From assembly GCF_019175385.1 (NCBI RefSeq), contig NC_083346.1:56759821-56823820 (forward strand): DNA of 64,000 nucleotides, read 5' to 3'. Below the pieces are notes generated by a model, which was not told the DNA's origin, did no database searches, and saw nothing but the letters and a program-made list of their open reading frames with translations. This document shows, in pieces, positions 33,096 through 42,479 of the stretch. Made by a program: the position numbers and the translations under genes. This stretch comes from Lycium barbarum (Eukaryota; Streptophyta; Magnoliopsida; Solanales; Solanaceae). Positions within the stretch are counted from its first letter, which is position 1. Every line of letters begins with the position of its first letter.

Positions 33096-33985
33096 GCTCT
33101 AGAAAAGCGTATCATTTCTTATTTCAGACCTTGCAAGTTGATTAGACAGGACTGCTTGGGATTCATAGCCACAATCTGATATACTAGTTGAGGCAGTGAT
33201 TATTAACAATGTTCTAATAGTACGGGACTATCCTAATGTGTTTCTTGAGGATTTGTGAGGATTTATTATCACTCGAGAGGTTGAGTTTTGCATAGATACA
33301 TTATCGCAGACTCATCCCATTTCTATTCCCTCGTATCATATGTCACCAGCTAAGTTGAGAGATTTGAAGGAGCAGATTCAAGTTTGCATGATAAGGGCTT
33401 CATGAAGCCAGTGTGTCACCTTGGGGTGCTCCAATGTTGTTCGTGAAGAAGAAGGATGTGGTTCTCTGCGGATATGGATTGACTACATACAATTGAACAA
33501 AGTCACAATCAAGAACAAGTATCACCTACCTTGCATAGATAATTTATTTGACCAACTTCAGGGTGCAGTTTATTTTTCTAAGATTGACCTGAGGTCGAGT
33601 CACCATCAGTTGAGGATCAAGAAGGAGGAAATCTACAAGACGACATTATGGACTTGCTATGGCCATTATGACCTTTTGGTCATATCCTTTGGCCTTACCA
33701 ACGCCCCAATGACATTTATGGATCTTATGAACTGAATGTTCAAGACATTTCTTGACACTTTGTTATAGGGTTCATTGACGATATATTGATCTACTCCCGT
33801 ATCCAATTAGAGCATGAAGGTCTTTTAAAGACAGCGTTGGAGAAGTTACAAGAACACAAGCTTTATGTCAAATTCTCAAAGTGTGAGTTCTAGTTAGACG
33901 TAGTTGCATTTTTTAGTCACATGGTTTCTAAGGATGGCTTTCTAGTTGATCCGAAGAAGATTGATGCAGTACAATAGTGGCCTAG
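33096..33985 (+). pseudogene. Decayed Ty3-gypsy reverse transcriptase
   Basis: Readable blocks are LIRQDCLGFIATI (from about 33134), DYPNVFLEDL (about 33230), PISIPSYHMSPAKLRDLKEQ (about 33318-33377), [20 protein letters not shown] (about 33463), [32 protein letters not shown] (to 33735) and, in shifted frames, [20 protein letters not shown] and VDPKKIDAVQ. The order is that of a gypsy RT domain. There are several stops and frameshifts, so it is an old relic. It is cut at about 33986 by a sequence starting TGTCACAACCC. Confidence 0.85.
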
Positions 33986-34270
33986 TGTCACAACCCAAAT
34001 TCCAAAGCCGCAAAGGTACCTACTCCCACCTAGTAGGCGAACCATCCACCACCTATTAATCCATTTCTAACAAATATATTATGAGGAAATAGATAAATAA
34101 AGCCATTTAAGAGTCATAAACTAAGTCTCATAATCATAAATATGGCGGAATAAATACAACCATTCAAAACCTGGTGTCCAAAATATCTTGACCAACTAAA
34201 TATGAAAAAATCAAAATCATTCTTGAAAAATATCTTCCTTCATACCAAACATACGCTTAAGCACGCATGC
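33986..34270 (-). mobile_element. Possible LTR fragment, minus strand
   Basis: It starts TGTCACAACCCAAATTCC directly at the broken RT, which is how minus-strand LTRs of this class begin, and continues with sequence typical of LTR ends (CATTTAAGAGTCATAAACTAAGTC). The other end was not found; it appears to fade near 34270. It may be the 3' end of a truncated LTR. Confidence 0.45.
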
Positions 34271-34453
34271 ATCATCTAAACAATCAAAGGATATATGTGG
34301 TTTAAATTTGAGGGTTTCTGGCCGCCCATGCACGCCATTCAAACTTCGATTGTTGAATTATCTTCTGGGAGTTCTCATCGCTTAGCGTGGCATTCACGTG
34401 ATTTCAGCTTCCGAAGAGGTTAAAAGCAGAGGTGTATAGGTTCGTCAGTAGTG

Positions 34454-34605
34454 TCAGATGACCGTTGTTGTGTCTTGGAACCTGTAGCATATAGCATAGT
34501 ATATATGCACCATTAATATAGGTTTGGTTTATATTATCAGATGACCGTTGTTGGGTGTTGGGGCCTGTAGCATATCGGATATGCACTATTAATATAAGTT
34601 AGTTT
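34454..34605 (+). repeat. Tandem duplication of an 83-bp unit upstream of the defensin
   Basis: TCAGATGACCGTTGTTG occurs at 34454 and 34537. Each copy continues with CCTGTAGCATAT and ends near ATTAATATA, with scattered differences. It is about 470 bp upstream of the TATA box of the defensin gene. Confidence 0.8.
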
Positions 34606-34925
34606 TATTAATTAAGATTTGTTTGACCATGAGAATTATTCACATTTTTTTTTTTTGAGGAAATTTTTTTTCACTGTATTTGAAAAATAGTGTTTGGTCA
34701 TGAAAATTTCAAATACAACTTATAATTGTATTTGAAATTTTGAAAACACATAAAGCTCTTTTTTCATTTTTTTCACTTTCAATTTATATATTCAACCAGC
34801 CAAATATTCTTTGCAAAAACTATAGCCAAGCAAAACTTCATCTTCAACATCAACTTCAAAAATTCCAAATAAAATGAAAAATATTTGATTTTTATGCCAA
34901 ATTTCTTACTAAGATTCCCAGTTGA
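34606..34925. mobile_element. Probable miniature element in the defensin upstream region
   Basis: It begins near TTTGTTTGACCATGAGAATT and ends TTTTTATGCCAAATTTC, imperfect inverted ends of about 18 bases. Inside, TTTCAAATACAACTTATAATTGTATTTGAAATTT is a near-perfect palindrome. The structure recalls miniature elements common in nightshade genomes. No clean target duplication was identified. Confidence 0.5.
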
Positions 34926-35070
34926 AGGATGCCCCATTTGAATTTCTTCGGTTCATCTTTTTATCTAATCAGTTGATTTCCTAAACGTATTACTCCGATG
35001 TCCCAAAATTATATTAAGTTCTGAAGGGTAAAATGGTCTTTGTAATGGTCACACTCTTCCCAGCCCTCGT

Positions 35071-35080
35071 TTTATAAATA
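35071..35080 (+). promoter_or_regulatory. TATA box of the defensin gene
   Basis: TTTATAAATA lies 88-97 bases before the first codon of the conserved signal peptide. Transcription would start near 35105, leaving a leader of about 60 bases rich in AAACAT and CAAA words, a normal plant arrangement. Confidence 0.75.
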
Positions 35081-35167
35081 GGGGTCTTCTCATTTGCTAG
35101 TTCCATTCAAACATATTCAAAAAACATTATCACGAGCTTTGAGCAAATTGAAATAAGGATAACCAAA

Positions 35168-36140
35168 CTGGAGAGAAAAATTTTTGGGCTTTTCTATCTG
35201 CTTTTCATTGTGTTTGCCTCACGTAAGTCTTTATCCATTACGCTATTTTGTGAATCCATGTTAATAATATATGGTTTCTACTTTTCTTTATTAATTATCA
35301 CTTTTAAACAAAAAGTTCCTACTGGCTAATCGAATATCTAGATTTCTACACCTCATCTCTCGATATGCACCGTTGAAAACGTGTTTTACTATGAAATATT
35401 CTTGATAAGTATTTTCCTTTTGATTTAAAGATTTAAGATTCAATAATAATTTTAGGATTTAACGTATGTACCTTGACATGTAAAACTTTTTCACACCAGC
35501 AGTTCAAAGTGATTTTATTCGCCGTAATAAAATACTTACCTCCTTTTATATCAAAAGTTACGTGTTATTGAATTATTTTTTAAAAAAAAACCAAAAAAAA
35601 AAAAAAAAACCTTGCAGTGTAAAATTTATTGAGGCTTTTAATGTACAAAAGTTAAACTGATATACTACCTCTGTCCTAATTTAGTGATATAGTTTTAATT
35701 TGGAGAGACAAACTTCTCTATTTTGACCGTAAATTCGTTTTTTAAAAAATAATTTACATATTTAAAAATTACATAAAAAGTATTATAAATCACAATAATT
35801 AACAATTTAATATATTTAAAGGGTGTACAAATAAATTTGAGTAAAAATTATTCTTGCTTGACTCAGAGCTGTATCACATAAATTGGAAACTATATACATT
35901 CTTATACATTATGCCAACACTCCCATTATAGGCATGGATTACAATTAATATTTCAATTTCGTGGGTGCAGAAATGGCTATCCCACAAGTGGAGGGAAGAG
36001 TGTGCATCTCACTAAGCCACGGGTACCGCGGCCCATGCCTCCGTGATCACAACTGTGCTCTCGTTTGCCGCAACGAAGGCTTCTCTGGTGGAGACTGCAT
36101 TGGCTGGCGCCGAAGGTGTTTCTGCACTAAGCTATGCTAA
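35168..36140 (+). CDS. Plant defensin precursor, two exons, ATG replaced by CTG
   Basis: Plant defensins are secreted, disulfide-rich antimicrobial peptides. Exon 1 is 35168-35222 and encodes a hydrophobic signal peptide ([17 protein letters not shown]). The intron is 35223-35970 with GTAAGT donor and GGGTGCAG acceptor, phase 1, in the position usual for this family. Exon 2 is 35971-36140. The product has 74 codons and a mature region of 47 residues with eight Cys at mature positions 3, 14, 20, 24, 34, 41, 43 and 47, including the gamma-core G-D-C...C and a C-F-C pair. All expected cysteines are present. The oddity is the start: the codon where ATG is expected is CTG (35168-35170), in good context (A at -3, G at +4), and no in-frame ATG occurs upstream as far as 35102. 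The first in-frame ATG, 35973, would drop the signal peptide. It is either a recent pseudogene, a CUG-initiated gene, or a sequencing error. Confidence 0.85.
35655..35850. mobile_element. Stowaway-like fragment in the defensin intron
   Basis: TATACTACCTCTGTCCTAATTTAG resembles the usual Stowaway end TACTCCCTCCGTCC. The second end is not clear, so it is probably an old or truncated copy that lengthened the intron. Confidence 0.5.
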
Positions 36141-36194
36141 TTGGATCTAATTTGACCCCAAAGGAAAAAAGAATGTGTCATTTGAGTAGTGGAA

Positions 36195-36689
36195 ATGGCA
36201 AATAATAATCTCATAGGCATTGGCTATCTTTAGTTTATTGTTCTTTTCTGATCTTGGTTTTAGTTAGGGACAAAATTGTACCCTTCATAGGAGGACTGTG
36301 TCTATGGTGCTTGTACCCTTCATGGCAAATAATAATGTCATGGGCATTGGCTATCTTTAGTTTATTGTCCGTTTCTGATCTTTGGTTTTAGTTAGGGACT
36401 AAATTGTACCCTGATAGGAGGAGAGTGTCTATGATGCTTTGTACCCTTCATGGCAAATAATAATGTCATGGGCATTGGCTATCTTTAGTTTAGTGTCATT
36501 TTCAGTTCTTGTTTTTAGTTAGGGACTAAATTGTTGTACCTTTCATAGGATCAGGAGAGTGTCTATGATGCCTGTCCCTTCATGGCACATAATAATGTCA
36601 TGGGCATTGGGTATCTTTAGATTGTCCTTTCTAATCTTGGTTTTAGTTAGGGACTAAGTAGAAGTGTACATGGTGCTTGTACCCTTTCT
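36195..36689 (+). repeat. Fourfold tandem module in the defensin 3' region
   Basis: Four units start ATGGCA.ATAATAAT.TCAT at about 36195, 36322, 36451 and 36581. Each contains GGGCATTGGCTATCTTTAG, GGTTTTAGTTAGGGAC and ends GTGTCTATGATGCTTGTACCC. Units are about 107-130 bp and diverged from one another. The first unit lies 54 bases after the stop, so the array probably lies in the transcribed 3' untranslated region. Confidence 0.88.
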
Positions 36690-37084
36690 CATTTAGATAT
36701 TAGTAACTCAACGTACGGTTCTATTTTATGGCAGTTGGTATTTTGTGTGTTCAAAAGTTTCACGGCAGTTTCAGAAAAATTGAAAAGTAAAGCCAAACCA
36801 ATAATTAAACCGAAGTGATGTAAAAAAATCAACAAATTCCTTGACTCGGTTTTAAATTTTAAAAAATCGACAAAGAGAATTGAACCAAACGGTTATGGCC
36901 GGATACTTGAATTTTCTATTCTTTTATGAAGTTAGTTTAGGAATAATTTATTTGTTGTTTTTATCATTAAGATTAGGTAAGTTTGAAACTAAATTGATAG
37001 AGTTGTTATTTGATTTATGGAAGTGAATAATTGTCATATCTCTCGGTACATATGCGAAAATGTTTCTTTAGCTCCAAAAAGTTA
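36690..37084. other. No gene seen downstream of the defensin
   Basis: This is AT-rich sequence with one stretch of AACCAAACCG-like words near 36790-36900 that resembles the interior of the hAT-like element at 30256. No coding signal is present. Confidence 0.5.
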
Positions 37085-37337
37085 CTCTTTCCGTTCACTT
37101 TTACTTGTTCACTATTCTTAAAATAGATTTTCATTTTTACATGTCATTTTTCACATATCTAGATAAGACAATTTTTTTCCTCTTTTACCCTTAACATTAA
37201 TTACTCATTCCAAATCATTTTCCAAAATCAATACCCATTATATATCAATTAATATGGGCATCATAGAATACACACTTCATTATTTCTTAAACAGCGTGAA
37301 AAGTTAAAAGTGGACAAGTAAAAGTGAACGGAGGGAG
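37085..37337. mobile_element. Stowaway MITE (253 bp)
   Basis: The inverted ends CTCTTTCCGTTCACTTTTAC and (complement of the right end) CTCCCTCCGTTCACTTTTAC are flanked by TA on both sides (37083-37084 and 37338-37339), the Stowaway (Tc1/mariner) signature. The interior is AT-rich and noncoding. Confidence 0.92.
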
Positions 37338-37345
37338 TAATAAAT

Positions 37346-37600
37346 TGTACTCCCTCCCCTTTCACTACATGTGTCACGTTTTGTTTTCGAGAGTCAAACT
37401 ACATGGGTTTGGCCCACCATTGTAAAATTTTATTTTTTATCATATATTAATATGAGAAGAATTGCAATTTATAAAAAAAAAATTGTATAGTTTTTGACAT
37501 CTACATTTTAATTTTAAAATATTGAATTAGTTTAACTCAATTTAACTCTGAAAGATTAAATCAAATTGATTCTCGAGAAGAAAAATGTTACAACAAAAAG
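37346..37600. mobile_element. Possible second, truncated Stowaway-type element
   Basis: TTGTACTCCCTCCCCTTTCACTACATGTGTC at 37346 has a Stowaway-like start followed by typical wording (GTCACGTTTTG, GAGAGTCAAACTA). No matching right end was found before the CACTA element. Confidence 0.5.
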
Positions 37601-37863
37601 AGATAGGAGTATTTGTATTTCATGTGAAGGAAAACAATGTACCAAAAATTAAGATCGACAAAATCAAAACAATTACAACATTGACTTTATTAATTGTTTT
37701 TTATATTTAACAAACTAAGATAATTGAAGTATACACCTCTACCAACAAAACCTCTCCATCCAGAAGAGGAACCATCGAAACACTTGAACTACGGGACCTC
37801 TTGCCCTCGCACTCCTCTCTCCTGCTTACGAACATCTTTTATCCGTCTCGAAATGAAAGAAAC

Positions 37864-37866
37864 AGA
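37864..37866. repeat. Left target duplication AGA of the CACTA element
   Basis: AGA directly precedes CACTACAACAAA; AGA also follows the right end (48021-48023). CACTA elements make 3-bp duplications. Confidence 0.8.
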
Positions 37867-38540
37867 CACTACAACAAATATGATATTTAGCTACGAAAAT
37901 GTTAGCTACGGTGCAAAATTTGTCACTAATTATTCACTTTTCATGACAAAAGTTACATTTTGTCCTTTAAATACATGAGACACATATTTTTAGTGACGAA
38001 ACACAAAATTTCGTAGCAAAGTTTTGTCCCCTAAAGTTTTCCTAAAAAAAAAAGGAGTAGGCGCCATTTATTGGGTACTATTAACCACGAATTTAAAATT
38101 ATCAGTGACACATTATTTTGTCATTAATGATGTACTCAATTTGCGACAAACTGATTTTCGTCCTAAAATTAGTTAAATTTTGGAGACGAAAAACTTTTGT
38201 TGCAAAAACGGTGTTGATACATTAGCGACAAATTAAAATTTGTAGTTAAGCACTGTAAGTTTTAGCTACAAAATTTTATGTTTAATTGTGACCTTAGTTT
38301 TTGTCACTAATAACATAAACAATTAGTGACAAACAATTTATTGTCTCTAATCAACATGCGACTTAGTGACAACAAATTTTTGTCACAAAATATGCAATGT
38401 TTTAAATAGCGACGATTAAAAAGTTCTAGTTGAATGATTTAACTATTGGCGACGAAAAATATTCGTTGTTAAAATCAATGATCTTTGTTTACAATTGTTT
38501 ATGGTGACAAGTTATCGATGTTCGAGTGTCTCCTGATAGC
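37867..38540. repeat. Left subterminal repeat region of the CACTA element
   Basis: Many copies of TAGTGACAAA, GCGACGAAAA and TTTGTCACTAA in both orientations, mostly 20-40 bases apart. They mirror those at the right end. Confidence 0.85.
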
Positions 38541-38982
38541 CAACATTTTTCGAAAAACCATGATATTTATGAAAAAAGCAAAGTGGGGCGAAAAAATAAG
38601 GAATGAGATGATGTTTCAAGTTTGGAAATCAGCCAATTCAGACGTTTAAAATATGGTTATAATCATATTTAAATTGTGGCTACTTTATTGCAATTATAGT
38701 CAAATCTGCAAATCAAATTCAATTCTAGAATCAATTTCAAATACAATTTATAATTTAATCAAATTGAGTAAAGTAGAGAAAAATTAATTATTAAATTAAT
38801 TCATTAAGCTTCTTGAACTTGAACAAAATAACACATATTCGTAAAAAATAGACTAAATATAATAATACACCCGTAAATGATCTGTATGTATGTATGTGTG
38901 TGTGTGTGTGTATTAAAAGTACGAAAGCCCTTAGTGAAATGTCGTTCATCCTTTTTACCCGTGAAAAACATATTTTATATTA

Positions 38983-40312
38983 GGAAAAATGCATAAAAAC
39001 ACCCCTAGACTTGTTTCCAATTATCAGTAACACACGTATACTTTGCGGGGGTCCTATTACCCTCTGACAATTTTAAATTGTAATTATTACCTACGTGTTG
39101 AGGTGACAAAGAGAGTGCATTTCACCCTCTTTGAGAGAGTGAGATAGTACAAAATAATGTTAAAAGTTTATTTTTGAATATTAATTGTTTTTTCTTTTCT
39201 AATTCTTTTCTTTTCCTTTCCATTTTCGCCTTCATAGATTCAAATGGAAATCGGGTCAAACTATTCCATATTCAGAATTAAAGAAGCATATTTCTGCTTT
39301 CCCTAAATTAAATACTCCTATGGAACTTAGGAATTGGCAAATGATAAGGATGGTTGATTAATATAGTAAAACCTTAATAACGAAAGATCATCCTCCATAA
39401 ATGTAATGAAATACTAAGATAATTAACTCCGATTGCTTGAGATTTTCCAAGCTTAAACCTAGTTATGTTTACACCATGAGTAGAAGTTCAACTGATGAAA
39501 TCAAAACAAATAAGATTTTTGGTTAAAGAACAAAATCCATTTGCAGATGTAGTCGATAGAACAAAAAAAAAATCAATTCTTTTACAGAAGGGACTAATAT
39601 CCTATTAATTGCTATCTCTGTTGTGGTATGGCAGAGATGGCGGCGAGGGACAGTGGGTATGTCGACTAAAATGTGGTTCCATTTTTAAGAACATGAAAGA
39701 TATAGAGGAATCACAACAATTTGTTCTTTTTTAATACGAAGAAGAAGGTGGGTCTATCGTTAATGGTGGGTGTTTAGTGGTTGATCTATGGGGTTTTTTG
39801 GCAGTGAAATGAAGTGTTAGAATTTTGTCAGTGTTTAGTCATGAATGGTGGGTGTTTAATGGTTTATCTATGGTGTTTTTTGGTAGTGAAATGAAGGGAA
39901 GTCGGAAAAGCTCCAAACTCCGGCCATGGCAAATTTCAGATCAAGAAAGGAGCCGAAAAAAGAAAAAAAAGGAGAATCAACAACAACTACCCTGTACATC
40001 ATTTTCGTCGGCGATCATTTTCTAGTTTTTCCATAAACAACAACTTTGAACCTTCAACAAAAATTTTGAAGAAATCGTAGAGAATAATAAAGAAGTAAAA
40101 AAAAAAAGTAAAACAAAAGATTTAAGTGAAAAAACACGCCAGGCGCGTGGATTTCACCACTTAAACACAAATTAGGTGGTAGCGTTTCAGGGGGTAATAA
40201 TATCGTTTAAAAAATAGCTGGGGGGTAGTGGGATCCCCGTAAAATATAGGTGTGTTGCAGCAAATTCGGTCATAGTTTAGGATTTATTTTAGCCATTTTC
40301 CGTTTTATATTA
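38983..40312. mobile_element. Mutator-like element nested in the CACTA element
   Basis: TTTTATATTA occurs on both sides (38973-38982 and 40313-40322), a duplication of 9-10 bp as Mutator-like elements make. The ends, GGAAAAATGCATAAAA and (complement of the right end) CGGAAAATGGCTAAAATAA, are the tips of long degraded inverted repeats that stay recognisable for about 100 bases (AACACACGTATACTTTGCGGGG against AACACACCTATATTTTACGGGG). The interior has no transposase. A short frame at 39825-40025 is not convincing. Confidence 0.82.
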
Positions 40313-40574
40313 AGCAAAATTGTAACTTATTGTTACTGTCTAATATTTAGGACATCGAAATCAACTTAAATTTTAGTTATTAAAGTTTTCCTTATTTGAA
40401 CCACATAAAAAATCCTAAAATTTAGGATTTCAATCAATAGAATTATATTTTGTACAAATTCTTTCCTTATTTTAATTTTATAGCACAATAAAAATAGCTC
40501 ACATGTTAGAACGTCTAGAGAGGTCTTCTTCTTTTCTCACGTACTGTTTCTTGACTTTTGCCACTATAAATTGA

Positions 40575-40757
40575 TTTTGCTTGGTATTTATTTTATGTTA
40601 AATAAATTATTTCCATGTTTTTTCCAATTCTAATTATGTTTGTTTTACTTTAGAGGTAAGTAAAATTTTGCTTGGTATTTATTTTATGTTAAATAAATTA
40701 TTGCCTTTTTTTTTCCAATTCTGATTATGTTTGTTTTACTTTAGAGGTAAGTAAAAT
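40575..40757 (+). repeat. Tandem duplication, unit about 91 bp
   Basis: TTTTGCTTGGTATTTATTTTATG... TTTACTTTAGAGGTAAGTAAAA occurs twice in direct succession with few differences, within the CACTA interior. Confidence 0.85.
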
Positions 40758-41287
40758 CAATAATTTATTTTTTCTTTTTGAATCTGTGGTGGGTGATTCA
40801 AGCATTAAAATAAAAAAAGTTTCTAAAAACTTTTTCCAGTTATATCATCTCTCTCCGTTCTTGATTGTGTTGGTCAATATCCTTTTTTATTATCTTAGTA
40901 TTATCAATTGTTTATAGATTTTGCTCGTTAAAATATAAAATTTGAAGATATACATACTAATTTAACATAATTATATACTCACCCGATATCAATCAATCTT
41001 TCAATTGAAGTTCTAGTGTCATTCGAATCCGTACACCGCATTACACACAAAATATATGTATCTACGGGTAATGTAACTTACTTTCATCACATGAATTGTC
41101 TGTCAAAGATTAATTCTATTTATTGTTGAGTAATAGCAACAATTATTTCTCGGGCTTTGAGTTTGAAATCTCTGCACCATTCTCTTTCGTGGTGAGATAA
41201 GATTTGTAGACTTTTACTTCGAGTCTAATTAGTTTTAAAATAATTTTATTATTTGAATAAAAGAAAAAAGACGATAAGAAGAAAAAC

Positions 41288-41371
41288 TAATCTTGATTGA
41301 ATGTAATTAGAATTTAATGTAATTTAGACTAATCCTGATTGAATGTAATTAGAATTTAATGTAATTTAGAC
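41288..41371 (+). repeat. Tandem duplication, unit 43 bp
   Basis: TTGATTGAATGTAATTAG and AATTTAATGTAATTTAGAC are repeated once in direct succession, almost unchanged. Confidence 0.85.
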
Positions 41372-42209
41372 CCAGGTCATCGGGAAAATTTAGTAGAAGT
41401 TAAAAAGATATAAACTTAAATGGTAAAATCAATTTTTTTGTTGTGTTGATATACTTTTTGAAATTAGAATTTTAAAGCTGAATACATTTAGAAGTAGGAA
41501 TGGAACACTTCTATAGAAGAAGCTACTATTCCATATTTTTATTGTAAAGTCTTTAACTGTATTAGGTCGAAAGTATGGTTGAAGCAAAAAAAAAAAAAAT
41601 TTTTTTTGACATATGACACTACAGAAAATAGGGACTAGTATCTTTGTGATATTACAATTAGTCTCAAGTGTGATTGTTAGATTGATATTTTGTATATAAG
41701 TGTTAATTCAACTGACCAACATAAAAATAATTTTATTTCGTATGCAGGCTAGTTTTGAAGAAACATACGGTAATTATATATTCTGATAAACTTGGAATGT
41801 CTTGGATACTTCAAATTGCAAAATACACGGTCGCAAATTTTTTAATATTAGACTGCATAATTTCTATAATATATTATATGTTTTCTTACATGACTAACAA
41901 TATATTGAACTTTTAAAATGAATATTCAAGAGATGAAAGAGCAGTTATAGCGGCATTGTACATTGTCGCTATAATAAAACATAGAATTGGCAACGACTTT
42001 TTAGGAACAACCACAAAATGTAGGTTAATTTCGATAAATGGCAACAACTCAATTTTTTTTTTTAAATAATGAGTTTTTTCTTGTTACCAGATCTTGTAAT
42101 CTTGTTGCCATATATTACTGGTTAATATAATAAATTTGAATATAAATACATTAACATTAATAGACTTTTATTGTCGCCAAAAGTATCACTGTTGTTGCTA
42201 AAATATGTA

Positions 42210-42456
42210 CTCCCTCCGTCATTTTAAGTGTCTTAGTTTAACTAAACATAAAGTTTAAGGAATAAAAGGAGACTTTTAAATGTTGTGGTCCGAAATTAAA
42301 TATGTGCATAATGTACGAAAATGTCCTTTGAATCTTGTGATTTTAAACTTGTCATGGCGGATGTTTGAATTATCAATTTACTAAATATAGAAAATGATAC
42401 TCTTTTTGGGACAGACCAAAAAAAAAATTAAGACGTTAAAATTGGGACGGATGGAG
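42210..42456. mobile_element. Stowaway MITE (247 bp) inside the CACTA element
   Basis: CTCCCTCCGTCATTTTAAG at the left and TTAAAATTGGGACGGATGGAG at the right form inverted ends, flanked by TA on both sides (42208-42209, 42457-42458). Confidence 0.92.
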
Positions 42457-42479
42457 TAATATATATTTTTTTTAACTGG

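Noticed and set aside
37724..37978. 84-codon frame across the left CACTA end
   Set aside because: The frame spans the transposon border, so it cannot be a conserved gene.
39825..40025. 66-codon frame in the Mutator-like element
   Set aside because: A Lys-rich tail from A-rich DNA, with no family likeness and no splice support.
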